From: Haladaptatus salinisoli
Lineage (GTDB): Archaea; Halobacteriota; Halobacteria; Halobacteriales; Haladaptataceae
Assembly (NCBI RefSeq): GCF_020614375.1
Contig: NZ_CP085327.1
Coordinates: 186,001 to 250,000 of the forward strand
Length of the DNA stretch: 64,000 nt
Direction of reading: 5' to 3'
The notes under the pieces were generated by a model. The model was not told the DNA's origin and made no database searches. It saw nothing but the letters and a program-made list of their open reading frames with translations. The translations under genes were made by a program, and so were the position numbers. This document shows, in pieces, positions 35,597 to 43,580 of the stretch (position 1 is the stretch's first letter; each line of letters opens with the position of its first letter).

Positions 35597-36112
35597 ATGT
35601 CAAGTCCACCTTCAGTAAAAGAGCCAGTCAATAGTTGTAGTAGTTTTTTATATGCAGTATTTTTAAATGTAATGTATCAATGGGAAGAACTGATTACTGT
35701 CCATAAAAAACGTTGTAAGAGTCTGTCTTGGTGGAATCCTCTCCGATGGCTTTGCACATTATTTTACTATGTCATTCACATTGCTAACATCATTTTCCTA
35801 ACTTTAATTTTCATAGTTGCGTTTGTAACATGCGTACTCATACACGGTCTCGACTTTGAGGACATCGTAGGCGTTCCACCGGAGATTCCACCGGTGGAAC
35901 CTGAGGAAGAAGAGCCTGAGGAGGCAGAGCCTGAACAACCGTTCCTCCTGAGACGACTTCGGGAACGAACACAGAAACCACGGGATGTAGAAAAGACACC
36001 AGAGACACCGGCACGTACTCGGTCCGACTGTCCGCACTGTCTCGCTAGCGCCATTGCACTCATTGGAATCGGAGTATACGTTCTTCTCCGGGAACTCACT
36101 CGTCAGAAGTAA
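35597..36112 (+). CDS. Element-borne membrane protein with Pro/Glu-rich linker, unknown
   Basis: The 171-residue protein has a hydrophobic N-terminal half, with segments near residues 51-80 (WLCTLFYYVIHIANIIFLTL, IFIVAFVTCVLI), then a Pro/Glu-rich stretch (PPEIPPVEPEEEEPEEAEPE), a basic part (RRLRERTQKPRD) and a C-terminal segment (CLASAIALIGIGVYVLL). A CPHC pair precedes the last segment. Its base composition is clearly lower in GC than the core genes. No homologue is recognised. It is the main cargo gene of the tRNA-Arg element. Confidence 0.65.
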   Translation: MSSPPSVKEPVNSCSSFLYAVFLNVMYQWEELITVHKKRCKSLSWWNPLRWLCTLFYYVIHIANIIFLTLIFIVAFVTCVLIHGLDFEDIVGVPPEIPPVEPEEEEPEEAEPEQPFLLRRLRERTQKPRDVEKTPETPARTRSDCPHCLASAIALIGIGVYVLLRELTRQK

Positions 36113-36367
36113 GCCTATCAGGTGATTTTGTCACTGACCGATTCACACGCACGGACAGTCTAACGGTTATTTCACCCTGGATGTGGAGAATAGAAGGTCG
36201 TTCCGTTGCGGAATACATCCTCTGTATTCAGCACGATGTTTGTGACAGATATTCGTACCTCGGTGAACCGCTGCAAGATACAGGGCACGTACCGGTTACG
36301 TGCCAGTCGTCATCTGGCGGAGAACAGAGTGGTAGACACCATTCCTTTTAGTGGGAGTGCACAAAGT

Positions 36368-36892
36368 TCACCATTCGAACTTTCCGAGTGCTAAATCCAC
36401 CTTCCGGAGTACAGCCCCGTCCTGGTACGTCATTTGAGCGGTTTGAATGAATCGACTCAGCTCACCATGCCGCGGCCCCCAGTGAGCGACCTCAATTCCG
36501 AGTTCCTCTTCCAACACGTACGATGCACCGAAGCTGCCCAGTGACGCGAGAATCAACATAGCAACCCACCCAGTCGGAGCGGTGAGGATTACAAGCGCAA
36601 CTGGGAGCGACGAGTACAGAGTGTACGCCGGGAGGTTGTACAGGATACCGGTTTTCCAGTTGAGTAGATACGCTGCAAAGCCGTACAGTCCGAGTAGGAG
36701 TCCGAGGTCCCCATACCAAACCAGTGCACGGGGAGCCGCGTCCAGCGACAAGAAATAGACGTTGAGGGCGATTGTGTTCGTGAACACGGTGACTCGGCTC
36801 ACGTAGTGTTTCTCGACGGCAAACCCGACGAGTAGGAGTTCAAGAACTGGGAGGTTATGTCCGAACGCTCGGACAAGCGCGTCAATTATCAT
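36368..36892 (-). CDS. Element-borne multi-helix membrane protein, unknown
   Basis: The 174-residue protein has about four membrane segments (VLELLLVGFAVEKHYV region, LVWYGDLGLLLGLYGFAAYLL, SSLPVALVILTAPTGWVAML, ASLGSFGASYVLE). Its C-terminal 45 residues are polar (HWGPRHGELSRFIQTAQMTY). No family is recognised. It faces the other cargo gene, and about 460 bases with only a doubtful frame separate it from the tRNA. Confidence 0.6.
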   Translation of the reverse strand: MIIDALVRAFGHNLPVLELLLVGFAVEKHYVSRVTVFTNTIALNVYFLSLDAAPRALVWYGDLGLLLGLYGFAAYLLNWKTGILYNLPAYTLYSSLPVALVILTAPTGWVAMLILASLGSFGASYVLEEELGIEVAHWGPRHGELSRFIQTAQMTYQDGAVLRKVDLALGKFEW

Positions 36893-36989
36893 ATTCTGGC
36901 TGATTGCTCATATGATATAGTAATTTCTGGGGACGAACCTGTCGCCGCTCTACGCTTGTGACCCCATCCAGATTAATATCCAAGACGAG

Positions 36990-37124
36990 TCAGACCTGGA
37001 CCACACGTCTCACCACAGTGAGCATGGGACGTTCGTCAAGAGCATTGAGGACGAAGCCGGCAATGAGACCGGCCATGACCGATATATCTTCTCTATTCAG
37101 CACGCCAGTTCTATCAGTCATTGA
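36990..37124 (-). CDS. Doubtful 44-residue frame in the element
   Basis: The frame reads MTDRTGVLNREDISVMAGLI and has a short hydrophobic part (SVMAGLIAGFVLNAL). It lies upstream of the minus-strand membrane gene and could be the start of the same transcript. There is no independent support for translation. The rest of 36893-37353 shows no gene. TATATAAGG at about 37302 is a TATA-like box. Confidence 0.25.
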   Translation of the reverse strand, partial: SMTDRTGVLNREDISVMAGLIAGFVLNALDERPMLTVVRRVVQV

Positions 37125-37353
37125 TGGTTTTAACAGAGCCACCAGCGATGCTATCCGTGGGTGATGAAAAGCACTGGTGGAATGGCCGGTGGCGACGATA
37201 CGTTTATGCGGCCATCTCACGTTTAGCTCTCTGCAAATCGAGGGACGGCACCGATGGCAACCCGCAGCGGGTTCAAATCAGCTGGAAAACGCAAGCGGGA
37301 GTATATAAGGGGTGTACGCGCGCCTATTGGATTTGGATGGTGACGCAGCAGGA

Positions 37354-37428
37354 TGGGCGCTGCAGGATTTGAACCCGCGGCAACTTGGTCCGAAGCCAAG
37401 CACTCTGTCCAGACTGAGCTAAGCGCCC
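37354..37428 (-). tRNA. tRNA-Arg (anticodon UCG)
   Basis: The minus strand from 37428 folds as a cloverleaf. The acceptor GGGCGCT pairs with AGCGCCC, followed by discriminator A. The anticodon stem GCTTGG/CCAAGT encloses the loop CTTCGGA with anticodon TCG, and the T-arm has GGTTCAAATCC. CCA is not encoded. Its 3' end served as the integration target of the adjacent element. Confidence 0.93.
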
Positions 37429-37758
37429 TCGGGTGCCCATTGGTCAGCCGTCGTAACTCCCGCCCTCCGGGAGTTTCCGGCGTTCCACATCCAAACTGTG
37501 CTTAGCCATGTTTATAAAACTCTCTATCTCTACCTACCGTTTCCACTAGTCTGCTACTGGTTGCCGATGCACGGGCGACCGTCCGGTTGCGAAAATCGCA
37601 CGTCGCTTTCTCGTCCGACGCAAAGGCTAAGATGTTGGTCTGCTAATGTATCTCCGATTCTGTTCGAGCCGGCATTGTTCCGACCACGCTCCGCGAAAAT
37701 CGGGTGACAACATGGCACACTACGAACGGCAGCGATTGACCCAGCCGACTACCCGGCG
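37429..37758. other. Region between tRNA-Arg and membrane protein gene
   Basis: This 330-base stretch holds the likely tRNA promoter (AT-rich TTTATAAAACTC near 37510, upstream on the minus strand) and no supported protein gene. An ATG at 37711 opens only a 30-residue frame that overlaps the start of the next gene. Confidence 0.45.
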
Positions 37759-38331
37759 GTGGATGCGGGAAAGTATTCTCAGCGGTCTCGTCGGCGGATG
37801 TTGATGACCATCGCGGGACTCGCCTTGCTCAGCGTCTTGAACGAGGCGGAGTTCGGTATCGTCGATCCGCTCGGTGCGGTGGCAACGATCCTTCTCGCGC
37901 TCGCACTCTCGACGTTGTACGCGAGCGAGCGACGCTGGTTCGGCCGCCTCGCGAAGGTTGGCTTCGGACTCCTGAGCGTCGGCTGGATCGTAGCGACCGT
38001 GGCGCTCCCCGTGGCAATCTACGGCCCGGGGGTGGCATTTCTCCCGTACCTGCTCGGGGCGCTCGTCGCCATGATCGGCGCGCTCGCGTTCGGCATCGCA
38101 GCGCTCCGCACCGACGCGGCGACGGTGCCGCGTCGTGGCGCGTGGCTCCTCGCCGCTGCGCTCCCGTTCGGCCTCCCGTTCGCGTTCGGCTTCACTACCT
38201 ACGTGATGGGACAGGGGGCGGACCCGTGGGCCGGGCCGATGCTCCTCTACGGACCCGCCTGGATCGTTATCGGGCGCTCCCTACGGCAGCGTCTGGGCGA
38301 GGTGCCGGCGACCGAACCGGCACCGCGATAG
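37759..38331 (+). CDS. Multi-helix membrane protein, unknown function
   Basis: A GTG start gives 190 residues; an internal ATG at 37798 is the alternative. About six hydrophobic segments are visible (TIAGLALLSVLNEAEFG, VATILLALALSTLYA, VGFGLLSVGWIVATVALPVA, FLPYLLGALVAMIGALAFGIA, WLLAAALPFGLPFAFGF, AGPMLLYGPAWIVIG). The family is not recognised. Its GC and composition match the core, so the element ends before it. Confidence 0.65.
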   Translation: MDAGKYSQRSRRRMLMTIAGLALLSVLNEAEFGIVDPLGAVATILLALALSTLYASERRWFGRLAKVGFGLLSVGWIVATVALPVAIYGPGVAFLPYLLGALVAMIGALAFGIAALRTDAATVPRRGAWLLAAALPFGLPFAFGFTTYVMGQGADPWAGPMLLYGPAWIVIGRSLRQRLGEVPATEPAPR

Positions 38332-38400
38332 AACTGCCTTTCACCGACGGGGAGAGGACTTTCAATCCATTTATACCGGGTGGCCCGAGTACGTCGCCGT

Positions 38401-39282
38401 ATGGCTATCGACGGGCGCGCGAAGGGACTGTTCGAACTCACGCGCCCGGGCAACGCGTTCGCGGCGGGGGTGCTCACGTTCATCGGGGCGTTCGTCGCCG
38501 GCGGCGTCTTCGCCGATTCGCGATTCGTGAGAGTGGTCGCCGCCGTGCTCGCGACGTGGTTGGCGACCGGCGCGGGCAACGCCATCAACGACTACTTCGA
38601 CCGGGATATCGACCGAATCAACGCTCCCGACAGACCCATTCCGCGCGGTGCCGTCTCGCCGAGAGGGGCGCTCGTGTTCAGCGTCGTGCTGTTCGCCGGA
38701 GCGACGGTTGCGGTGCTCGCCCTCCCCCCGCTCGCCATCGCCATCGCGGTGGTCAACCTCCTCGCGCTGGTCGCCTACACGAAGTTGTTCAAGGGATTGC
38801 CGGGCGTGGGGAACGCCGTGGTCGCGTATCTCGGCGGGAGCACGTTCCTGTTCGGGAGCGCGGCGGTCGCGGTCGGAGCCGGAAACGCCGGCGCCTCGTT
38901 CGGTGAGATTCGCGCCGCCGGGGTCCTCTTTCTGCTGGCCGCGCTATCGACGTTCACGCGCGAAGTCGTCAAGGACGTGGAGGACATGGCGGGCGACCGC
39001 GAGGAAGGCTTGAACACGCTCCCGTTGGCCATCGGTGCGCGACCCGCCATCGCCGTCGGCGCGGCCTTCCTCGTCGTCGCCGTGGCGGCGAGTCCGCTCC
39101 CGTACTTTTGGGAGACGTTCGGCGTCGCGTACCTCGTCGTCGTGCTCCCGGCGGACGTCCTCATGCTCTACGCGACGTACGAGAGCGTGAACGACCCGAC
39201 CGCGGGCCAACGTCACTTGAAGTACGGCATGTTCCTCGCCGCTATCGCGTTCGTCGTCGGCAGGGTCGCCGCGCTCCTGTGA
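38401..39282 (+). CDS. Digeranylgeranylglyceryl phosphate synthase (UbiA family)
   Basis: This membrane prenyltransferase adds the second geranylgeranyl chain to geranylgeranylglyceryl phosphate in archaeal lipid synthesis. The 293-residue protein has both UbiA Asp motifs, NAINDYFDRDIDRIN followed by PDRPIP, and REVVKDVEDMAGDREEG, and about eight membrane segments. The ATG at 38401 is chosen because TTTATACC lies about 30 bases before it; a start at 38380 would lie too close. Substrate is assigned from the archaeal branch of the family. Confidence 0.88.
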   Translation: MAIDGRAKGLFELTRPGNAFAAGVLTFIGAFVAGGVFADSRFVRVVAAVLATWLATGAGNAINDYFDRDIDRINAPDRPIPRGAVSPRGALVFSVVLFAGATVAVLALPPLAIAIAVVNLLALVAYTKLFKGLPGVGNAVVAYLGGSTFLFGSAAVAVGAGNAGASFGEIRAAGVLFLLAALSTFTREVVKDVEDMAGDREEGLNTLPLAIGARPAIAVGAAFLVVAVAASPLPYFWETFGVAYLVVVLPADVLMLYATYESVNDPTAGQRHLKYGMFLAAIAFVVGRVAALL

Positions 39283-39420
39283 CCTCGTCCGATGAGCAGG
39301 GTAGCAATCAAAAAGAATATAAGTGGCTCCCTGGATATTAATCCCAGATGACATCGGGGGAGAACGTCGACACTCCTGTCAGTGTCCCCCGCGTCCGTCA
39401 CGTCGCCGCGAGGAGCCATC

Positions 39421-40062
39421 ATGTACAACATAGGTGATACGTTCTCGGGGATGGAAGTCGATCCGGGGACGAATCTGCTCATCGCAGGACCCCCGATGAC
39501 GGGAAAGCGGAACCTCGCGTTCGATATTCTCGCCTCCGGCGGACGAACCGGCGACGGCGCAATCGTCGTGACGACGAAAGACAACGGCGAGCAAGTGCTC
39601 ACCGAGTACGAATCTCGACTCGACGGCTCCACACCGGCCGTCGGCGTCGTGGACTGCGTCTCGAAGCAGCGTGGGATGACCCCGCGCCGCGTCGACGGCG
39701 TCGAGTACACGTCCTCCCCGGTGGATATGACCGGAATCGGTATTCAGCTCTCGGAGAATCTCCAGCGGTTCTACGACGCCGGCGTGCGGACGAACCGCAT
39801 CCTGTTCAACTCGCTGTCGACGCTCCTCATGTACTCGAACCTCCAGACCGTGTTTCGATTCCTGCACGTGTTCACGGGGCGGGTCCAGAGCGCGGAAGCG
39901 CTCGGACTGTTCGTCATCGACTCGACCGCGCACGACGACAAGACGATGAGCACGCTCCGGCAACTGTTCGACGGAGAGATAGCGGTTCGAGAAGCGGAGA
40001 AGAACCGGTCCGAGGCGCGAATAAAAGGCGTCGGCCCGACGAGCGATTGGCGACCGCTGTAA
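39421..40062 (+). CDS. RecA-like ATPase (KaiC/GvpD/RAD55 type) regulatory protein
   Basis: The 213-residue protein has the P-loop AGPPMTGKRNLAFDIL, a substitute for the usual GKS/T, then DGAIVVTTKDNGEQVL, VVDCVSKQRG, the Walker B-like ALGLFVIDSTAHDD and a C-terminal GPTSDW. This matches the short haloarchaeal RecA-superfamily ATPases that stand next to or fuse with HTR/HTH signalling proteins. Role and partner are unknown. The ATG at 39421 lies inside a longer frame from 39382. Confidence 0.8.
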   Translation: MYNIGDTFSGMEVDPGTNLLIAGPPMTGKRNLAFDILASGGRTGDGAIVVTTKDNGEQVLTEYESRLDGSTPAVGVVDCVSKQRGMTPRRVDGVEYTSSPVDMTGIGIQLSENLQRFYDAGVRTNRILFNSLSTLLMYSNLQTVFRFLHVFTGRVQSAEALGLFVIDSTAHDDKTMSTLRQLFDGEIAVREAEKNRSEARIKGVGPTSDWRPL

Positions 40063-40126
40063 GCCGAGAGAGGCGACACGCCGGGTCGTCCGAAATCTTT
40101 TGCGCGAGCGTCGCATCGTCTCCACC

Positions 40127-40537
40127 ATGCCACTCGAACGCGACGACGAACTCCGAGACGTCCTCGAACTCGACACCGTGGCGGTCGTCGGTTGTTCTTC
40201 GACGCCGGGAAAGGACGCGCACGAGATCCCGAAGTACCTCCGCGAACACGGCTACGACGTCATCCCGGTCAACCCGTTCGCCGACGAAATCTTCGGTCGA
40301 GAAGCGTACGACTCGCTCGGGGACGTGGACGAGGACGTCGATATCGTGGACGTGTTCCGCCCGAGCGAGGAGGTGCCGGAGATCGTCGACGCCGTTCTCG
40401 ACCGGGACGACGTCGACGCGGTGTGGCTCCAGTTAGGTATCCGCGACGACGAGGCGGCGGGACGGGCCGAGGCGGCCGGAAAACGGGTAGTCCAAGACCG
40501 CTGTATGAAAGTCGAGCATCAGCGATTGATGGAGTGA
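40127..40537 (+). CDS. CoA-binding (YccU-like) protein
   Basis: The 136-residue protein is a single CoA-binding Rossmann domain with TVAVVGCSSTPGKDAHEIP, YDVIPVNPFADEIFG and a late VVQDRCMKVEHQRL end, where the Cys is conserved in the family. The start at 40127 is about 30 bases after a TCTTTTG box. Stand-alone copies such as YccU bind CoA; their pathway is not known. Confidence 0.88.
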   Translation: MPLERDDELRDVLELDTVAVVGCSSTPGKDAHEIPKYLREHGYDVIPVNPFADEIFGREAYDSLGDVDEDVDIVDVFRPSEEVPEIVDAVLDRDDVDAVWLQLGIRDDEAAGRAEAAGKRVVQDRCMKVEHQRLME

Positions 40538-40634
40538 CGACCGAAGCCGGCGACGTGGTTCAAATTCTCGAGTCGTTTGCGGTACGGCAACTGTGGCGAG
40601 TTACGAGATCGGATTACCCGCCTGCGAGGATACG

Positions 40635-40757
40635 TCAGTCATCACGGCACTTTCGACAGTAGCCGTCTTCGAGGTAGATGGAGAGTGCCGATTTTCCACA
40701 ACCAGAACACTCCGTGATAATTTTGGTGTGATTATCTGGGTCAGTGCTCTTCGCCAT
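40635..40757 (-). CDS. 40-residue zinc-finger microprotein
   Basis: The minus strand from ATG 40757 reads MAKSTDPDNHTKIITECSGC, then GKSALSIYLEDGYCRKCRDD and stop. Two pairs, CSGC and CRKC, could bind one zinc ion, as in the small haloarchaeal zinc-finger proteins. TATTAAAGG on the plus strand near 40782 gives a TATA-like box about 27 bases before the start. It is too short for routine gene calling. Confidence 0.7.
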   Translation of the reverse strand: MAKSTDPDNHTKIITECSGCGKSALSIYLEDGYCRKCRDD

Positions 40758-40918
40758 ACGGATTATGAACTAGTAGCTTTCCTATTAAAGGTATTTTACA
40801 CCAAGTGACGGGTCAACGAGAGGGGAATGAACCGTCGGAGAGCGCCGCGGTCGCGGCAGCGTCACCGCTTCGGCTTCCGCGCGGAGACGCGGGGCGTTCG
40901 TGCGTTCTCTCTCTCTCG

Positions 40919-41899
40919 TCACGAACTCCACTCTTCGAAGGAGCGGTAGATTCCTTTCGAAAGGTATCGCTCGCTGGAGTCCGGGAAGATGGTGACGACC
41001 GAGTCGGCGGGTGCGTCGACCTCGCCGTCGCGGATTCTCTCGGCAATTCTCCGGGCGGCGACGCTGGCCGCGCCCGAACTGGAGGCGACCAAGTTACCCT
41101 CCTCGCGCGCGAGGCGTTTCAGTTCGTCGTGAGCGGCGCGATCCGACACCTGGACGATTTCGTCGACGAGGGCGGGGTCGAACAGTTCGTTCGTCGTCGG
41201 GTCGTGCGTTCCGATTCCTTCAATCTTGTACTCCTCCTCGTCCACGTCCGCGCCCACCGTCTCCGAGTAAAGCGACCCTTCGGGTTCGACGGCGACGACG
41301 TAAGTGTCCGGATCCCGCTCGCGGGCGTACTTCGCCATGCCCATCAACGTTCCCGCGGTGCCGCACCCGGCGACGACGGCTCCGACGTCGCCGTCCAGCG
41401 CCTCGTATATCTCCGGCCCCGTCGTCTCGTAGTGCGCCTCGACGTTAAGCGGATTGCTGAACTGCTGGGGGACGACCGCGTTCTCGGTCTCCTCCGCGAG
41501 CTGGTGAGCGCGTTCGATGGCCCCACCCATCCCGTCCTCGGTCGGCGTGTTGATGACCTCCGCGCCGAGCGCGCGCATGAGCTGCTGTTTCTCGACGCTG
41601 AACCGCTCGGGCACGACGAAGACGGCGTTCACGTCGAGTTGTTGCGCCGCGATGGCGAAGCCGATGCCCGTGTTTCCGGCGGTCGGTTCGACGACCGTTC
41701 CGCCGGGGACGAGGTCGCCGCGTTCGAGCATCAGTTTCACCATGTACAGCCCGATGCGGTCTTTCACGCTCGCGCCGGGGTTGAACGACTCTAACTTCGC
41801 GTACACCGGCACCTCGTCGGGTGCGGCGTGGACGCGGACGAGCGGCGTTCGCCCGACGGTGTCGAGCACCGAATCGAGCGGCTCCCGATGTGTCGTCAT
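40919..41899 (-). CDS. cysK: PLP-dependent cysteine synthase family enzyme
   Basis: The enzyme joins sulfide or a related nucleophile to activated serine to make cysteine, or acts as a cystathionine beta-synthase. The 326-residue protein shows LDTVGRTPLVRV, the PLP lysine in NPGASVKDRIG (Lys46), VVEPTAGNTGIGFA and the phosphate loop GCGTAGTLMG, then LVASSSGAASVAA. The two activities cannot be told apart by eye. The cystathionine gene at 52097 may work with it. Confidence 0.88.
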   Translation of the reverse strand: MTTHREPLDSVLDTVGRTPLVRVHAAPDEVPVYAKLESFNPGASVKDRIGLYMVKLMLERGDLVPGGTVVEPTAGNTGIGFAIAAQQLDVNAVFVVPERFSVEKQQLMRALGAEVINTPTEDGMGGAIERAHQLAEETENAVVPQQFSNPLNVEAHYETTGPEIYEALDGDVGAVVAGCGTAGTLMGMAKYARERDPDTYVVAVEPEGSLYSETVGADVDEEEYKIEGIGTHDPTTNELFDPALVDEIVQVSDRAAHDELKRLAREEGNLVASSSGAASVAARRIAERIRDGEVDAPADSVVTIFPDSSERYLSKGIYRSFEEWSS

Positions 41900-41934
41900 G
41901 CGCGAGAGAAGGAAGGCGGGGCTGTTAGTCGTTG

Positions 41935-42243
41935 TTATGTGGACGCCTCCGTCGTCTCGTCGTCCGCGTTCGGCTCCCCCTCCGCCGTCCCGCCTTCCGC
42001 GCTCTCGGTCTCCGCACCGTCGAGGACGCTTTCGACGTCGATTCCTCGTTCTTCGGCCAGCGCCTCGACGAGCGCGCGTTGTTTCGCGTTCTCGGCTTCG
42101 AGTCGTTCGACGCGCTCGTTCGTCGCCTCCAGCGAGTCGCGGATGGCGAGTACCTGCTCTCGCAGTTCGTTAAGTTTGGCGTACAGCTTCTCCGCGGTGT
42201 CGGCTACTTTTTGGATCTTCTTGGCCGTGCTTCCGAGTCCCAT
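41935..42243 (-). CDS. DUF5798-like coiled-coil protein
   Basis: From the ATG at 42243 the frame gives 102 residues starting MGLGSTAKKIQKVADTAEKL. A long coiled coil follows (LNELREQVLAIRDSLEATN, ERVERLEAENAKQRALVEAL), then an acidic, disordered tail. I place it in the haloarchaeal DUF5798 group on the basis of its start. A longer frame to 42333 adds nothing coherent. Function is unknown. Confidence 0.75.
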   Translation of the reverse strand: MGLGSTAKKIQKVADTAEKLYAKLNELREQVLAIRDSLEATNERVERLEAENAKQRALVEALAEERGIDVESVLDGAETESAEGGTAEGEPNADDETTEAST

Positions 42244-42325
42244 GTTCGGGGGATTCGTTCCGAAGTAATGTGATTTTTCCGACTCAAGCGGGGCGCTTAA
42301 CTCGCTCGCGTGAGTGCCCACCGAC

Positions 42326-42730
42326 ATGAGCAAGCGACTCGCGCCGAAACTCGGAATCGCGTCGTCTCTGGCGGTGCTCGTCCTCCTCGCCCTGCCGTAC
42401 TTTCTCGCTCCCGCGGCCGCGGTCGGCGTCTACTACGACACGATTCCCGTTCCCGTTCACCTGCTCGATACGCTGTTCGCGCTCGTGGCGGTCGTCGCGT
42501 TCGGCTCCGGACTTCGGCGGCGCTCCGACCCGGCGACGGTCGCCGGCGTCACGCTCGCCCTCGGGGCGTTCATGGCCGTCGTTACGCTCTGGTGGGCCGT
42601 CGTGACTCCCGCGGATGCCCTCGTTGAAGCGGCCCGGATGGACTCCATCGGCTACCATCGCTGGGCGTTTTTCCTCGCGACGCTCGCCGTCACCGCGAGC
42701 GCGGGTTGGTACGCGAGGAGCGTGCTGTAG
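42326..42730 (+). CDS. Four-helix membrane protein, unknown function
   Basis: The 134-residue protein has four hydrophobic segments: GIASSLAVLVLLALPYFLA, LLDTLFALVAVVAFGSGL, VAGVTLALGAFMAVVTLWWAV and WAFFLATLAVTASAGWYA. The loop between segments three and four has TPADALVEAARMDSIGYHR. It is divergent from the coiled-coil gene, 82 bases apart. No family is named with confidence. Confidence 0.7.
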   Translation: MSKRLAPKLGIASSLAVLVLLALPYFLAPAAAVGVYYDTIPVPVHLLDTLFALVAVVAFGSGLRRRSDPATVAGVTLALGAFMAVVTLWWAVVTPADALVEAARMDSIGYHRWAFFLATLAVTASAGWYARSVL

Positions 42731-42812
42731 TCCCTCGTTTTCGCGGCTCAGCGGCCTGTTACCCCCGTTCAGTCGGCCTATAACAAAGTGGCGCGACGGC
42801 GGAGACCGTTCC

Positions 42813-43145
42813 GTGTCGCCGGACGCTCACTCCCGACCGTGGTCGCACGTCTCCTTGCCCCTGTTAGTCGCCGTCCTCGGCGTGATGCTCGGCGACGTCG
42901 TGACCACCGGAGTGGGGCTGAAACTCGGACTCGAAGAGGGGAACCCCTTCGTCGCGCATCTCCTCGCGGAGGTCGGTATCGCCGGCCTCGTGCTCGTCAA
43001 AGCGATCACCGTCGTCCTGTTGGTCGTCCTCTCCGGGTGGACGCGGCGCTCCCACCGAACCTTCCGACTCGGAAGTCTGGTCTACCTCGTCGTCGGAACG
43101 CTCGTCGTCCTCTCGAACGTCGTCGCCATCGTGACCGTCGGCTAG
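42813..43145 (+). CDS. Three-helix membrane protein (DUF5658-like)
   Basis: A GTG start at 42813 gives 110 residues. It is chosen because CTATAAC at 42777-42783 lies about 30 bases before it; the longer frame from 42615 has a meaningless N-terminus inside the preceding gene. Three hydrophobic segments are seen (LPLLVAVLGVMLGDVVTTG, VGIAGLVLVKAITVVLLVVL, LGSLVYLVVGTLVVLSNVVA). The GLKLGLEEGNPF loop is typical of DUF5658 proteins. Confidence 0.65.
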   Translation: MSPDAHSRPWSHVSLPLLVAVLGVMLGDVVTTGVGLKLGLEEGNPFVAHLLAEVGIAGLVLVKAITVVLLVVLSGWTRRSHRTFRLGSLVYLVVGTLVVLSNVVAIVTVG

Positions 43146-43246
43146 AGACGACCGGCGGCAAGGGGACGCGGCCGCGACCGTCGCCGTTCCGACGCCGGGT
43201 CGACGAGACCCGAAAGGTCCTTAAGGCAGAGTCGGTTAGGTGAAAA

Positions 43247-43556
43247 CGGACTAGGTCGGGCAGTTAGGCCCTGCTCACAACCCGCACTACGGTCTTGAGC
43301 GGGGACCGAACTTCGGATGCGTCCGGTCAGACCGGGCCGGGCCCCGGAAGCCAACGCAGAAGCCTCGTCCTGCGGGGACAGCGGTCTGCGACGAACACTC
43401 GCAGGGGTGTCTCGTCGCAGTTAACCGGTGGCAATCCGTCAGGCACGGAAGTGAGCAGCGGACCATCGGACATCTGTCGCTCGCAGGATCGCGGGGTGGA
43501 GAAGGCAACCGGGATTCCCCGGCCCGGAACGCCGGGCAAATCCGGCCGTCCACCAT
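43247..43556 (+). ncRNA. 7S RNA of the signal recognition particle
   Basis: The RNA scaffolds SRP54 and SRP19 for co-translational export. The interval holds the Alu-side start GGGCAGTTAGGCCCTGCTCA and the S-domain helix-8 signature GTCAGGCACGGAAG followed by GAGCAGC. Near-terminal bases pair: GGAC and GGTC (about 43248-43257) with GGCC and GTCC (about 43544-43551). The length, near 305 bases, fits haloarchaeal 7S RNA. CCTTAAGG about 27 bases before 43247 may be the promoter. Exact ends are estimated. Confidence 0.88.
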
Positions 43557-43580
43557 TCATACCGTCATTTCGTCGGCGAG

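Larger units (their letters stand above)
34460..37371. mobile_element. Remnant integrated element at tRNA-Arg(UCG), about 2.9 kb
   Basis: The element is bounded by two direct copies of the tRNA-Arg 3' end: 34460-34479 and 37352-37371 agree at 19 of 20 bases, with GCGCTGCAGGATTTG exact. It lies downstream of the tRNA 3' end, as expected when integration rebuilds the tRNA gene. Inside are a broken tyrosine recombinase near the far boundary, two unrecognised membrane-protein genes and low-GC DNA unlike the flanks. The integrase decay suggests it can no longer move by itself. Confidence 0.75.

Noticed and set aside
37121..37372. 83-residue plus-strand frame next to the tRNA
   Set aside because: It runs into the tRNA gene and has no support.
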